Made by a program: the position numbers and the translations under genes
In this document: positions 25,836 to 34,507 of the stretch, piece by piece
Position numbering within the stretch: the first letter of the stretch is position 1
How the letters are laid out: the number at the start of each line of letters is the position of its first letter
The notes under the pieces: generated by a model
Told to the model about the DNA's origin: nothing
The model's input: only the letters and a program-made list of their open reading frames with translations
Database searches by the model: none
NCBI GenBank assembly: GCA_036787955.1
Contig: DAIQOI010000002.1
Coordinates: 124,001 to 188,000, forward strand
DNA length: 64,000 nucleotides
Direction of reading: 5' to 3'
DNA from: UBA2336 sp036787955
GTDB taxonomy: Bacteria; Bacteroidota; Bacteroidia; Cytophagales; Cyclobacteriaceae

Positions 25836-26785
25836 GAATGTACCGCTTCGGCCTCTTTGGCAGCCAGAAATTTTTCTGCATCAAGGGCGCCCATGCAGCC
25901 GGTGCCGGCTGCGGTTACAGCTTGCCGGTACACCTTGTCGGCAGCATCGCCTACGGCAAACACCCCTTCTACATTGGTGCGTGTAGAACCCGGTTGTACT
26001 TTGATGTAGCCGGCTTCATCCAGTTCAAGGTAGTCTTTGAAAATTTCGGTATTGGGTTTATGCCCGATGGCCAGAAAGAAACCCTGAACGGGTATCGTTT
26101 TCTTTTCTCCTGTCAGGTTGTTTACTACACGAACACCGGTTACGCCCGAGTCATCACCTAAGATTTCTTCCGTTTCGGTGTTCCAGTGAATTTCAATATT
26201 CGGCGTGTTGAGCACGCGTTTTTGCATGATTTTCGAGGCGCGCATTTCGTTTCTGCGAACCAGCATGTGCACTTTGGTGCACAACTTGGCCAGGTAAGTA
26301 GCCTCTTCGGCAGCGGCATCACCGGCACCGACTACGGCCACCACTTTTCCGCGGTAAAAGTAACCATCGCATACAGCGCAGGCCGACACCCCTTTGTTGG
26401 CAAACTTTTGTTCTGAAGGCAGACCAAGGTATTTGGCGCTTGCGCCCGTGGCGATAATCACTGATTCGGCTATTACTTCCTCCTGACCGTCTACGATCAG
26501 TTTATGCGGGTAGCCGGAAAAGTCAACAGCAGTTACCACCGCATAACGTATCCGGGTGCCGAAGCGCTCGGCCTGGCGCTGAAGATCGAGCATCATCTGC
26601 GGGCCATTTACTCCATCGGGATAACCCGGAAAATTTTCTACATCGTTGGTGGTGGTGAGCTGGCCACCGGGCTGGGCCCCTGCAAACAGAAGCGGATTGA
26701 GCCCGGCACGTGCTGCATAAATAGCGGCTGTATAACCCGCAGGTCCTGAACCAATAATAACTACTTTTTCTTTAGACGGATTCAT
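25832..26785 (-). CDS. trxB: Thioredoxin-disulfide reductase
   Basis: This 317-residue FAD/NADPH enzyme reduces thioredoxin. It has the FAD motif GSGPAGYTAAIYAARAG (residues 12-28), the redox-active CAVC in GVSACAVCDGYFYRGK (about residue 135), the NADPH motif VVGAGDAAAEEATYLA, and the C-terminal FAD motif GVFAVGDAADKVYRQAVTAA. Length and order match low-molecular-weight TrxB. It overlaps bshB1 by 4 nt and is separated from rpoD by a terminator-like hairpin at 26806-26830. Confidence 0.96.
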   Translation of the reverse strand: MNPSKEKVVIIGSGPAGYTAAIYAARAGLNPLLFAGAQPGGQLTTTNDVENFPGYPDGVNGPQMMLDLQRQAERFGTRIRYAVVTAVDFSGYPHKLIVDGQEEVIAESVIIATGASAKYLGLPSEQKFANKGVSACAVCDGYFYRGKVVAVVGAGDAAAEEATYLAKLCTKVHMLVRRNEMRASKIMQKRVLNTPNIEIHWNTETEEILGDDSGVTGVRVVNNLTGEKKTIPVQGFFLAIGHKPNTEIFKDYLELDEAGYIKVQPGSTRTNVEGVFAVGDAADKVYRQAVTAAGTGCMGALDAEKFLAAKEAEAVHS

Positions 26786-26805
26786 AAATGCTGATTAAAA
26801 ATTGA

Positions 26806-26830
26806 GGGTCTCCGTGTTGGGCAGAGACCC
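26806..26830 (-). terminator. Intrinsic terminator-like hairpin after rpoD
   Basis: On the minus strand GGGTCTC (26824-26830) pairs with GAGACCC (26806-26812) around an 11-nt loop, followed by a T-rich TCAATTTTTAAT. It sits between the rpoD stop and the trxB start and would end rpoD transcripts or attenuate read-through into trxB. Confidence 0.65.
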
Positions 26831-26857
26831 CTTAAAACAATTCATTTTCGTGGAAAC

Positions 26858-27721
26858 TTAACCCAGGTAAGGCTTTAAAGCTTTGCTTCGGGAGGTGTGG
26901 CGTAACCTGCGGATAGCCTTTTCCTTAATTTGCCGTACCCGTTCCCGGGTAAGGTTAAACTTCTCACCGATTTCTTCGAGCGTGAGGGCGTGTTCACCGT
27001 TCAGGCCAAAGTATAGGGTAATGACATCGGCTTCGCGTTGGGTAAGCGTGGAGAGCGCGCGTTGCACCTCTTTGCGCAGTGACTCGTTCAAAAGCCCCGC
27101 ATCGGGTGTTTCTTCGCTGTCGTTTTCCAGCACATCCAACAGGCTGTTCTCTTCACCTTGCACAAAGGGAGCATCTATGGAGGTATGGCGACCGGAAATT
27201 TTCATGGTGTCGATTACCTCAGCAGTAGATACATCGAGCACTTCGGCCAGCTCTTCGGGCGAGGGCTCGCGCTCGTATTTTTGCTCCAGTTCGGAAAAAG
27301 TCTTGGAAATCTTATTCAACGACCCAACGCGGTTCAGCGGGAGCCGTACAATGCGGGACTGTTCGGCCAGTGCCTGAAGGATAGACTGCCGGATCCACCA
27401 CACGGCATAGGAGATGAATTTGAAACCGCGTGTTTCGTCAAAGCGTTGTGCGGCCTTTATCAGGCCCAGGTTGCCTTCGTTAATCAGGTCGCCCAGGGAA
27501 AGCCCCTGATTCTGGTACTGCTTGGCCACCGATACTACAAAGCGAAGATTGGCCTTGGTAAGTTTTTCCAGCGCTATCTGGTCGCCTTCCTTGATGCGCT
27601 TGGCAAGCTCCACTTCTTCATCGGGAGTAAGCAGGTCAACCTTGCCAATCTCCTGAAGATACTTATCCAGCGACTGGCTTTCGCGGTTGGTAATCTGTTT
27701 GCTGATTTTAAGTTGTCTCAT
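26858..27721 (-). CDS. rpoD: Primary sigma factor (sigma-70 family, short Bacteroidota type)
   Basis: This 287-residue sigma factor has region 1.2 (DKYLQEIGKVDLLTPDEEVELAKRI), region 2 (LRFVVSVAKQYQNQGLSLGD, GNLGLIKAAQRFDETRGFKF, YAVWWIRQSI), region 3, and region 4 (STLTQREADVITLYFGLNG, LTLEEIGEKFNLTRERVRQI). It lacks the long acidic N-terminal region 1.1, as usual for the Bacteroidota housekeeping sigma factor. It is the factor that should read the TTTG/TAnnTTTG promoters listed here. Confidence 0.96.
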   Translation of the reverse strand: MRQLKISKQITNRESQSLDKYLQEIGKVDLLTPDEEVELAKRIKEGDQIALEKLTKANLRFVVSVAKQYQNQGLSLGDLINEGNLGLIKAAQRFDETRGFKFISYAVWWIRQSILQALAEQSRIVRLPLNRVGSLNKISKTFSELEQKYEREPSPEELAEVLDVSTAEVIDTMKISGRHTSIDAPFVQGEENSLLDVLENDSEETPDAGLLNESLRKEVQRALSTLTQREADVITLYFGLNGEHALTLEEIGEKFNLTRERVRQIKEKAIRRLRHTSRSKALKPYLG

Positions 27722-27777
27722 GTTGTCAAAAAATCAGTTAGATAAACGTTTTCAGGTTTCCAATTAGTTCCCGTAGC

Positions 27778-29916
27778 TCAGGCCGTTTCCTTGCGGGGCG
27801 GTTTGGGCAGAAGAACCTTTCTTGAAAGCCGGAATTTACCTGTTTTCTTATCAATATCTACCAGTTTTACCTTGATCTCCTCGCCTATTTCAAGCACCCC
27901 ATCCATGTTTTCAAGGCGTTCCCACTTGATTTCGGAGATGTGCAGCAGGCCGTCTTTACCTGGCATAAACTCTACAAAGGCACCAAACGGCATAATGGAT
28001 TTCACTACACCATCGTACACCTGACCGATTTCGGGAACGGCCACAATGGCTTTTATGCGCTTCATGGCGGCATCCATGCTTTCCTTGCTGGTGGCAAACA
28101 CGCTCACCACGCCCTGGTTGTTCACCTCTTCGATCACTACGGTTGCACCGCTGGTGTTTTGGATATCCTGTACCACCTTTCCGCCAGGACCAATAAGTGC
28201 ACCAATAAGTTCTTTTTCGAAGATGAGCGTAGAAGCGCGCGGTGCATGGGGTTTAAAGTCAGGACGCGGGGCAGCCAGTGTTTTCTTCATTTCATTGAGT
28301 ATGTGCAGCCGGCCTACACGCGCCTGCTCCAGTGCTTCCCGCAAAATTTCATAGGTCAGGCCATCCACCTTTAAATCCATCTGGCAGGCCGTAAGTCCTT
28401 TCTCCGTACCGGTGGTTTTGAAGTCCATGTCACCGAGGTGGTCCTCATCACCCAGTATATCGGATAGGATGGCATACTTGCCGGTTTGGGCATCTGAAAT
28501 CATGCCCATGGCAATGCCGGAAACCGGACCCTTGATTTGCACTCCGGCATCCATAAGCGCCAGCGAGCCGGCGCAGACCGTGGCCATTGAGGAAGACCCG
28601 TTGGATTCAAGTATATCCGAAACCACGCGTATGGTATAAGGGTTTTCTTCATCGGATGGAAGCACCTGTTTTAGGGCGCGCAGGGCCAGGTTGCCATGTC
28701 CTACTTCGCGTCTTCCAGGTCCGCGATTGGGCTTTACCTCGCCTGTCGAAAAGCCAGGGAAGTTGTAGTGCAGGATGAATTTGCTTGAGCCGCTGAACAT
28801 GGCACCGTCAATCAGTTGCTCATCCATTTTGGTACCCAGGGTAACGGTAGTAAGCGATTGTGTTTCACCGCGGGTAAAGAGTGCACTGCCGTGCGTGGAG
28901 GGCAACAGATCTACTTCCGTGTAAATAGGACGAATATCGGTGGTTTTTCGACCATCCAGGCGAATGCCTTCATTCAGCACCAGGTCCCGGGCTGCTTTTT
29001 TGTGAATACCGTGATAGTAACGTTTCACCATTTCTCTGTCGATGGGGCTATCCTCCGGCAGCGATGCCAGGTAGTCTTCCAGGATTTTTTCAAATGCTGC
29101 TGTCCTTTCTTTTTTGCTTTTTATCTGTTGCCGGGCCACTTCATAGACCCTGGGATAGAGCAGCTCGTAGAGTTCTTTCTTCAGGTTCTCGTCATTAACT
29201 TCGTGGCTGTAGGTTCGTTTGGTGGTTTTTCCGGCTTCACGGGCCAGTTCCAGTTGCAGCTCGCATTGTACTTTGATTGCCCCGTGGGCAACCTTGAGGG
29301 CCTCGAGCATCTCTTCTTCGCTTACCTCTTTCATCTCTCCTTCCACCATCAGGATATTATCAATCGAGGCGCCCACCATCAGATCAATATCTGCCCGTTC
29401 CTTCTGCTCCAAAGTGGGATTGATAACGAATTGTCCGTCAACGCGGGCCACACGAACTTCGGATATGGGGCCGTTCCAGGGAATGTCGGAAACTGACAGA
29501 GCAGCCGAGGCAGCAAAGGCAGCCAATGCATCGGGCAATGCGTTCTGATCGCCCGATATCAGGTAAATCATCACCTGGGTTTCGGCATGAAAATCATCGG
29601 GAAACAAGGGCCGGATAGCCCTATCTACCAGCCGGCTGATGAGTATTTCATAATCGGAAAGTTTTCCTTCCCTTTTCAGGAAGCCGCCCGGTACTTTTCC
29701 GGTAGAGGCAAATTTTTCCTGGTAATCAACTGAAAGCGGCATGAAATCGGCCCCTTCAACCGGTTCTTCTTTGGCCACTACCGTAGCCAGCAGTATCGTG
29801 TTTCCCATGCGCAGGGTTACCGCACCATCGGCCTGACGCGCCAGCTTGCCGGTTTCTATGGTGATTTCCCTGCCATCGGGAAGTTTGCAGGATTTTGTGA
29901 TAATATTGAATGTCAT
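27778..29916 (-). CDS. pnp: Polyribonucleotide nucleotidyltransferase (PNPase)
   Basis: This 712-residue enzyme degrades RNA 3' to 5' by phosphorolysis. It contains two RNase PH domains (the catalytic one with RGETQSLTTVTLGT and the ILGDEDHLGDMDFKTTGT acidic motif), a linking helical domain, a KH domain (LIGPGGKVVQDIQNTSGATV, about residue 575) and a C-terminal S1 domain (GQVYDGVVKSIMPFGAFVEF). It lies downstream of rpsO in the classical rpsO-pnp order, with a strong hairpin between them at 29972-30001. Confidence 0.97.
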   Translation of the reverse strand: MTFNIITKSCKLPDGREITIETGKLARQADGAVTLRMGNTILLATVVAKEEPVEGADFMPLSVDYQEKFASTGKVPGGFLKREGKLSDYEILISRLVDRAIRPLFPDDFHAETQVMIYLISGDQNALPDALAAFAASAALSVSDIPWNGPISEVRVARVDGQFVINPTLEQKERADIDLMVGASIDNILMVEGEMKEVSEEEMLEALKVAHGAIKVQCELQLELAREAGKTTKRTYSHEVNDENLKKELYELLYPRVYEVARQQIKSKKERTAAFEKILEDYLASLPEDSPIDREMVKRYYHGIHKKAARDLVLNEGIRLDGRKTTDIRPIYTEVDLLPSTHGSALFTRGETQSLTTVTLGTKMDEQLIDGAMFSGSSKFILHYNFPGFSTGEVKPNRGPGRREVGHGNLALRALKQVLPSDEENPYTIRVVSDILESNGSSSMATVCAGSLALMDAGVQIKGPVSGIAMGMISDAQTGKYAILSDILGDEDHLGDMDFKTTGTEKGLTACQMDLKVDGLTYEILREALEQARVGRLHILNEMKKTLAAPRPDFKPHAPRASTLIFEKELIGALIGPGGKVVQDIQNTSGATVVIEEVNNQGVVSVFATSKESMDAAMKRIKAIVAVPEIGQVYDGVVKSIMPFGAFVEFMPGKDGLLHISEIKWERLENMDGVLEIGEEIKVKLVDIDKKTGKFRLSRKVLLPKPPRKETA

Positions 29917-29971
29917 ACAGAATTAAACAGTTAAAGGCCATTTCCTACCGGGGATGGCCATGGTAAAATGT

Positions 29972-30001
29972 AAACAGGGAACCGAGGCTGGTTCCCTGTT
30001 T
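29972..30001 (-). terminator. Strong hairpin between rpsO and pnp
   Basis: A perfect 12-bp stem (AAACAGGGAACC / GGTTCCCTGTTT) with a 6-nt loop lies 8 nt after the rpsO stop, with a moderately T-rich tail. It may end most rpsO transcripts, or act as a processing or PNPase-control site, since rpsO-pnp leaders are known control points in other bacteria. Confidence 0.75.
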
Positions 30002-30009
30002 ATTAAGCA

Positions 30010-30285
30010 TTATTTTCTTAAATTCAGTTCAGCGAGAATAGCCCTATACCGTTCTATATTTTCCCGCTGGAGGTAATTCAGCATTTTTTTCCGCTTCCCT
30101 ACCAGTTTTAACAGGCCACGCTGGGTAGCAAAATCTTTTTTGTGCACGTTTAAATGCGCAGTCATGTCGTGAATGCGCTTGGTGAACAAAGCAATCTGCG
30201 ATTCGGGTGAACCAGTGTCTTTTTCTGTTTTGGAAGGACTGTGTTTTTTAAACAATTCCTTTTTCTCTGCAGCAGTTACAGGCAT
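30010..30285 (-). CDS. rpsO: 30S ribosomal protein S15
   Basis: This 91-residue protein (family norm about 89) binds 16S rRNA in the small subunit. Conserved segments: DTGSPESQIALFTKRIHDMTAHL, HKKDFATQRGLLKLVGKRKK and LNYLQRENIERYRAI. The start is Met 30285 (MPVTAAEKKELFKK); the frame is open upstream but that part covers the promoter. A consensus promoter lies at 30316-30347. Confidence 0.97.
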   Translation of the reverse strand: MPVTAAEKKELFKKHSPSKTEKDTGSPESQIALFTKRIHDMTAHLNVHKKDFATQRGLLKLVGKRKKMLNYLQRENIERYRAILAELNLRK

Positions 30286-30315
30286 GATAAAAAATGTTTC
30301 TTTTTTTTCAGCCTG

Positions 30316-30347
30316 CAAAGATAAGGCAAAGGCAGGCACAAATCAAA
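30316..30347 (-). promoter_or_regulatory. Consensus promoter of rpsO
   Basis: On the minus strand TTTG (30344-30347), a 20-nt spacer and TATCTTTG (30316-30323) match the Bacteroidota consensus exactly. The expected start is near 30309, giving a leader of about 24 nt before the ATG at 30285. Confidence 0.8.
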
Positions 30348-30364
30348 AAAAGGCTGAAAATAAG

Positions 30365-32023
30365 CTATTTATAATGGCTTAACCGGGCTTTCAGTTTCTT
30401 TCTGAACTGGTCAAGAACTATCAGATAATAATCTGTATCAAACAGGCGGGCATCCAGGCGTGCCTGCCGCAAAAACAACAAGCCGATGATGAAAAGAATG
30501 GCATCAGCCGACCAAACGCCAACTACAACCGGAATGAACCCCGTCTTGGCCCATTTTTCGCCCAGTATTGAAAGCATGTAGTACAGAATAAAAAAGAATA
30601 CGGACACGATAAACGGCACGCCCAGGCCACCCTTTTTGATGATTGCCCCCAGGGGCGCGCCAATCAGAAACATAGCAATGCATGCCAGGCTGCTGGCCCA
30701 TATTTTATGCCATTGCACATGATAGGTGCGCCACTCGGTTTTGTACGCATCCAGCGCATACAAGGTATTTGAGATTTCACTTCTTACCATTCGGGCGCGC
30801 GCAGCGGCCTGCGATACCACGGTGGGGTCATCTGGCATGGCAAGCAGGCTGTCGATGCGGGATAAAACGCTGTCTTCCGTGCCAGCGCTCCCGCGTTTTT
30901 GATGCTGATTAAAAGCAGGACTACCTGCGGCCGAGTCGGCCTTCGGGGCAAGCAATTTTAATTTTTTTCTCAGGTTAGGCCTGTCCGGCTGGTTCGAGCT
31001 GGCGTGGTCGGGCTGTTGTTCAATTTTTGAATCAGGAAGTTCCCAACCCGTGGCTGAGGAGGCGGAGGTAAATTCAGCTACCTGAAAAGCAGGCGCAATA
31101 TCCCTTTCCAGATTGGCAAAATAGCCGCTTCTGTGTTGAAGTAATTTGAGTTTTTGTGCTTCGATCTCGTTGCCGATTGAATCCAGGTCACCGTCCAGCT
31201 GACGAAGGTTGCGCATGATGCGGTTACCCTGAAACCACTTTTTATCCGTGCGGTTGAGCGAAAAGGAAGACAAATCGAAAATGAGCTGTGAGCGAACAAA
31301 CTGACTTCGGCTAATGGCCTGCAGGTTGGGCTGGCGTACCTTTGAAGTAAGGTCCTGGCCGGCCTGTGAACCTTCCGTGTAATTGTAGCCATTGAAAAGT
31401 TCCAGTTTCAGATAGCGCTGGTTGTAAATGGTGTACATTCTTCCGGAATCGGCAATGGTTACGTCTTTGTTGCCATCCCGTTTTCGATGATCGTAGATAA
31501 TGATGTTCTTCAACGACACACCATCGGGCAATTTTTTGTCTACCTTAATGCTTACCTCGGGTATGCCATTGTAAAATGTGCCTTCGCGCAGTTCGAGGGC
31601 GGGTTTTTTCTGTTTGATGTCGTACAAAAGACTATACGCCTCCAAGGCTGCGCGTGGTACCAGGTTGTTATTGACATGAAAGGCAATGACGGTAAGGAAC
31701 AGTACGAAAATAAAAATCGGTTGAATAACCCTGAGCAGCGAAACACCCGCACTTTTTACAGCTGTTAGCTCAAAATGCTCGCCCAGGTTTCCAAAGGCAA
31801 TAAGCGAAGCAAACAACACCCCGAGCGGCAAAGCAGAGGGAGTCAGAAAAACTGCGAAATAAAACAACAACTGCCCTATTACATCCCAGCCCAGGTCCTT
31901 CCCGATGATGTCATCGAAATATTTTAACATATGCTGGGTGAGCAGGATGAACACCACTACAAAAAATGATAAGATGAAAGGCCCGGCAAATGCCTGCAGA
32001 ATCAACTTATCTATCTTTTTCAT
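30365..32023 (-). CDS. LptF/LptG (YjgP/YjgQ) family permease
   Basis: The 552-residue protein has the permease layout of the lipopolysaccharide exporter: three N-terminal membrane helices (first MKKIDKLILQAFAGPFILSF, with ALPLGVLFASLIAFGNLGEH), a periplasmic beta-jellyroll region, and three C-terminal helices (CIAMFLIGAPLGAIIKKGGL, VPFIVSVFFFILYYMLSILG). It is about 190 residues longer than LptF or LptG of E. coli. The extra length is mostly a hydrophilic, low-complexity segment rich in Ser, Pro, Gln and Lys at about residues 290-405. The ATPase and second permease are not in this window. Confidence 0.88.
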   Translation of the reverse strand: MKKIDKLILQAFAGPFILSFFVVVFILLTQHMLKYFDDIIGKDLGWDVIGQLLFYFAVFLTPSALPLGVLFASLIAFGNLGEHFELTAVKSAGVSLLRVIQPIFIFVLFLTVIAFHVNNNLVPRAALEAYSLLYDIKQKKPALELREGTFYNGIPEVSIKVDKKLPDGVSLKNIIIYDHRKRDGNKDVTIADSGRMYTIYNQRYLKLELFNGYNYTEGSQAGQDLTSKVRQPNLQAISRSQFVRSQLIFDLSSFSLNRTDKKWFQGNRIMRNLRQLDGDLDSIGNEIEAQKLKLLQHRSGYFANLERDIAPAFQVAEFTSASSATGWELPDSKIEQQPDHASSNQPDRPNLRKKLKLLAPKADSAAGSPAFNQHQKRGSAGTEDSVLSRIDSLLAMPDDPTVVSQAAARARMVRSEISNTLYALDAYKTEWRTYHVQWHKIWASSLACIAMFLIGAPLGAIIKKGGLGVPFIVSVFFFILYYMLSILGEKWAKTGFIPVVVGVWSADAILFIIGLLFLRQARLDARLFDTDYYLIVLDQFRKKLKARLSHYK

Positions 32024-32125
32024 AGCGGGTGTGACGGAACAAATTATGCGCCAAGTTAGGAATTAAAACTGCTGTAGGGCGGCAATGCCTCACACTCATT
32101 AACGGTAAAAGGTAAAATTTAGTGA

Positions 32126-32536
32126 TTACCCTCCAACAGTCTTCTTCAGGTTTTCAACCAGGCCATCCCATAAATCGCCCAACTCTTCCAAATCATCAAA
32201 GTCGGAATAATCGGATACGCGTAAATACACGGCCTGGGTAAACTCATTGAATTCAAGGCGAAGCTCGAAGTAACTTGGATCGTTGATGTCGTCTTCCTTT
32301 TCCGGAAGAAACTCAAACCGGGCAAAGTGATTGGTACGGTGTGCGGCAAGGCGGGCTTTATGGGTTTCGTTATCCCAGTGAAAAATGAATGTCTTATCCA
32401 GGTTATCAACCGTTACGTCATCGGCAAACCACTCGGCCAGACCGCTGGGTGTGTGGATGTACGGATACAGCATTTTTATAGATGCATGGATCTCGTAGTC
32501 GCGTGTAAAAAGTTTCTTATTACCAGTGGTGGCCAT
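32126..32536 (-). CDS. START-like domain protein (AHSA1-related)
   Basis: This protein of about 136 residues belongs to a Bacteroidota group of START/Bet v1-like proteins, recognised by YEIHASIKMLYPYIHTPSGLAEWFADDV at the N-terminus, FEFLPEKEDDINDPSYFELRLE in the middle and a C-terminal helix (LEELGDLWDGLVENLKKTVGG). The fold forms a hydrophobic pocket; the ligand is unknown. I prefer Met 32536 (MATTGNKKLF); the frame is open to Met 32584. It is divergent from tRNA-Met. Confidence 0.82.
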   Translation of the reverse strand: MATTGNKKLFTRDYEIHASIKMLYPYIHTPSGLAEWFADDVTVDNLDKTFIFHWDNETHKARLAAHRTNHFARFEFLPEKEDDINDPSYFELRLEFNEFTQAVYLRVSDYSDFDDLEELGDLWDGLVENLKKTVGG

Positions 32537-32616
32537 AAGCGCTTTTAAATTAGAAAAAAATCTGTTTAGGCCAAACGCTGCCATACGGCTGGTTTTTAAT
32601 AATCGAACATCTGTTG

Positions 32617-32624
32617 TAAGTTTG
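32617..32624 (+). promoter_or_regulatory. -7 promoter box of tRNA-Met
   Basis: TAAGTTTG matches TAnnTTTG exactly and ends 14 nt before the tRNA 5' end. The -33 position holds only a T-run (GGTTTTTA near 32591). Confidence 0.6.
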
Positions 32625-32638
32625 CCGTCCGTTTAACT

Positions 32639-32715
32639 GGCGCGGTAGCTCAGGTGGTTAGAGCGTTGGATTCATAACCCAAAGGTCGGGGGTTCAACTC
32701 CCCCCCGCGCTACCA
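32639..32715 (+). tRNA. tRNA-Met (anticodon CAT), CCA encoded
   Basis: A full cloverleaf: acceptor GGCGCGG/CCGCGCT, D-arm GCTC...GAGC, anticodon arm TTGGA-TTCATAA-CCCAA (anticodon CAT, one A-C mismatch next to the loop), T-arm GGGGG-TTCAACT-CCCCC, discriminator A and encoded CCA (32713-32715). It lacks the initiator features (no 1-72 mismatch of the initiator type, no three G-C pairs in the anticodon stem). Elongator Met is most likely; a lysidine-modified Ile tRNA is the alternative. Confidence 0.92.
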
Positions 32716-32805
32716 TTTCTTCGGAATAATTCCGGAATGCTCCGGTTACAGCATGCATTCTTTGAAGGTTCTCCGCATCATATTGCAACTGCATTTTTAC
32801 AATCT

Positions 32806-34449
32806 ATGATACCTGCCGTTAATCCGATGGAAACACAGGCGTGGCGGCTCCTGGAAATGCACCTGCTCGAAATGCAGGCGGTTTCCATGCGCGAGCTCTT
32901 TGCCACCGACCCCGGGCGATTCGAAAATTTTAGTCTGCAATTTGAAGATATCCTGGTGGATTTTTCCAAGAACAGAATAAACACCGAAACCCTGAAACTG
33001 TTGCTGCAGCTTGCGGATGAAGCAGGACTGCGCGAAGGGATAGAGGCGATGTTCAACGGAAAAAAAATCAACAGAACAGAAAACCGGGCTGTACTGCACG
33101 TAGCACTCCGCAACCGATCGGGTAATCCAATGCTGGTTGACGGCACGGATGTGATGCCTGAAGTAAACCGGGTTTTACGACAGATGAAGGACTTTACTGA
33201 CCGCCTGCACAATGGTGCCTGGATCGGCTATACCGGCAAGGCCATAACCGATGTCGTGAACATCGGCATCGGTGGGTCGGACCTCGGGCCCTGCATGGTT
33301 ACGGAGGCTTTAAAGCCTTATGCCTCCCGCATCCGCACACACTTTGTTTCAAATGTAGACGGCACGCACCTTTCGGAAACCCTGCGCAAGGTAAATCCGG
33401 AAACCACATTATTTATTATCGCTTCGAAAACCTTTACCACGCAGGAAACCATGACCAATGCCAAAACGGCCAGGCAATGGTTCCTGCAGCACGGAACAGA
33501 GGCAGCCATTCCTTCCCATTTCGTAGCGGTGTCCACCAATCGCAAAGCGGTAACCGACTTTGGTATAGCGGCTGAAAATATGTTTGAATTCTGGGACTGG
33601 GTTGGGGGCAGGTTTTCGCTGTGGTCGGCTATCGGATTGCCCATTGCTTGTGCCATTGGGTTTGAAAACTTTGAACAACTGTTGGAAGGCGCCCATGCCA
33701 TGGATAACCATTTCAGGAATGCTCCTTTCCATGCCAACATTCCGGTAGTGCTGGCCCTCATAGGAATATGGAATACCAACTTTCTGGGAGCAACCACCGA
33801 AGCCATATTGCCTTATGATCAGTATTTGCACAGGTTTCCGGCGTATCTGCAGCAAGCCTGTATGGAAAGCAATGGCAAGTCGGTTGACAGAAACGGGCAA
33901 CCGGTTGATTATCACACCTCACCAGTGGTTTGGGGCGAACCCGGAACGAACGGTCAGCATGCTTTTTACCAGCTTATTCATCAGGGCACGCATCTTATTC
34001 CCTGCGATTTTTTAATGGCTGTTAAAAGTCACAATCCGGTTGGCAACCATCACCAGATACTTGCTGCAAATTGTTTTGCCCAAAGCGAAGCATTGATGAG
34101 AGGTAAGACTTACGAAGAAGCAAAAGAAGAATTGCGGGGGGCCGGTTTTAACGATGAACAGGTGGAGTTTGCAGCCCCTTACAGGGTATTTGCCGGAAAT
34201 AAACCGAGCAATACCATTCTTTTCAAAGAGCTGAACCCGCGCACGCTGGGAAGTTTAATTGCTATGTACGAACACAAAATCTTTGTGCAGGGCCTGATAT
34301 GGAACATCTTCAGCTTTGATCAGTGGGGCGTGGAACTGGGTAAAGTGCTGGCCAACAAAATTTTGCCCGAATTGTCGGGCAGCGAACCGGCAACTGCACA
34401 TGATTCTTCCACCAATGGATTAATCAACTATTTCAAACGATTGCAATAG
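32806..34449 (+). CDS. pgi: Glucose-6-phosphate isomerase
   Basis: This 547-residue enzyme (E. coli Pgi is 549) interconverts glucose 6-phosphate and fructose 6-phosphate. Active-site segments: NIGIGGSDLGPCMVTEALKP, FIIASKTFTTQETMTNA, ACMESNGKSVDRNGQPVDYH, and WGEPGTNGQHAFYQLIHQGT (PGI signature). The start at 32806 (MIPAVNPMETQAW) fits the family start; an in-frame ATG at 32737 would add 23 residues. It heads a plus-strand group pgi-pfkA-sugar kinase that faces the glycogen operon. Confidence 0.96.
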   Translation: MIPAVNPMETQAWRLLEMHLLEMQAVSMRELFATDPGRFENFSLQFEDILVDFSKNRINTETLKLLLQLADEAGLREGIEAMFNGKKINRTENRAVLHVALRNRSGNPMLVDGTDVMPEVNRVLRQMKDFTDRLHNGAWIGYTGKAITDVVNIGIGGSDLGPCMVTEALKPYASRIRTHFVSNVDGTHLSETLRKVNPETTLFIIASKTFTTQETMTNAKTARQWFLQHGTEAAIPSHFVAVSTNRKAVTDFGIAAENMFEFWDWVGGRFSLWSAIGLPIACAIGFENFEQLLEGAHAMDNHFRNAPFHANIPVVLALIGIWNTNFLGATTEAILPYDQYLHRFPAYLQQACMESNGKSVDRNGQPVDYHTSPVVWGEPGTNGQHAFYQLIHQGTHLIPCDFLMAVKSHNPVGNHHQILAANCFAQSEALMRGKTYEEAKEELRGAGFNDEQVEFAAPYRVFAGNKPSNTILFKELNPRTLGSLIAMYEHKIFVQGLIWNIFSFDQWGVELGKVLANKILPELSGSEPATAHDSSTNGLINYFKRLQ

Positions 34450-34507
34450 CGGCTGTCAAAAAAAACTCCTTAAAGCGCTCAAAAAGCGTAATTTTAGCCG
34501 TTTTTGC

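Noticed and set aside
28816..29496. Long open frame (226 codons) opposite pnp
   Set aside because: It is a shadow of a highly conserved gene on the other strand and has no recognisable domain. The same holds for the long frames opposite the acyl-CoA dehydrogenase (19557-20276), DUF349 (22437-23069) and glgB (39847-40461).
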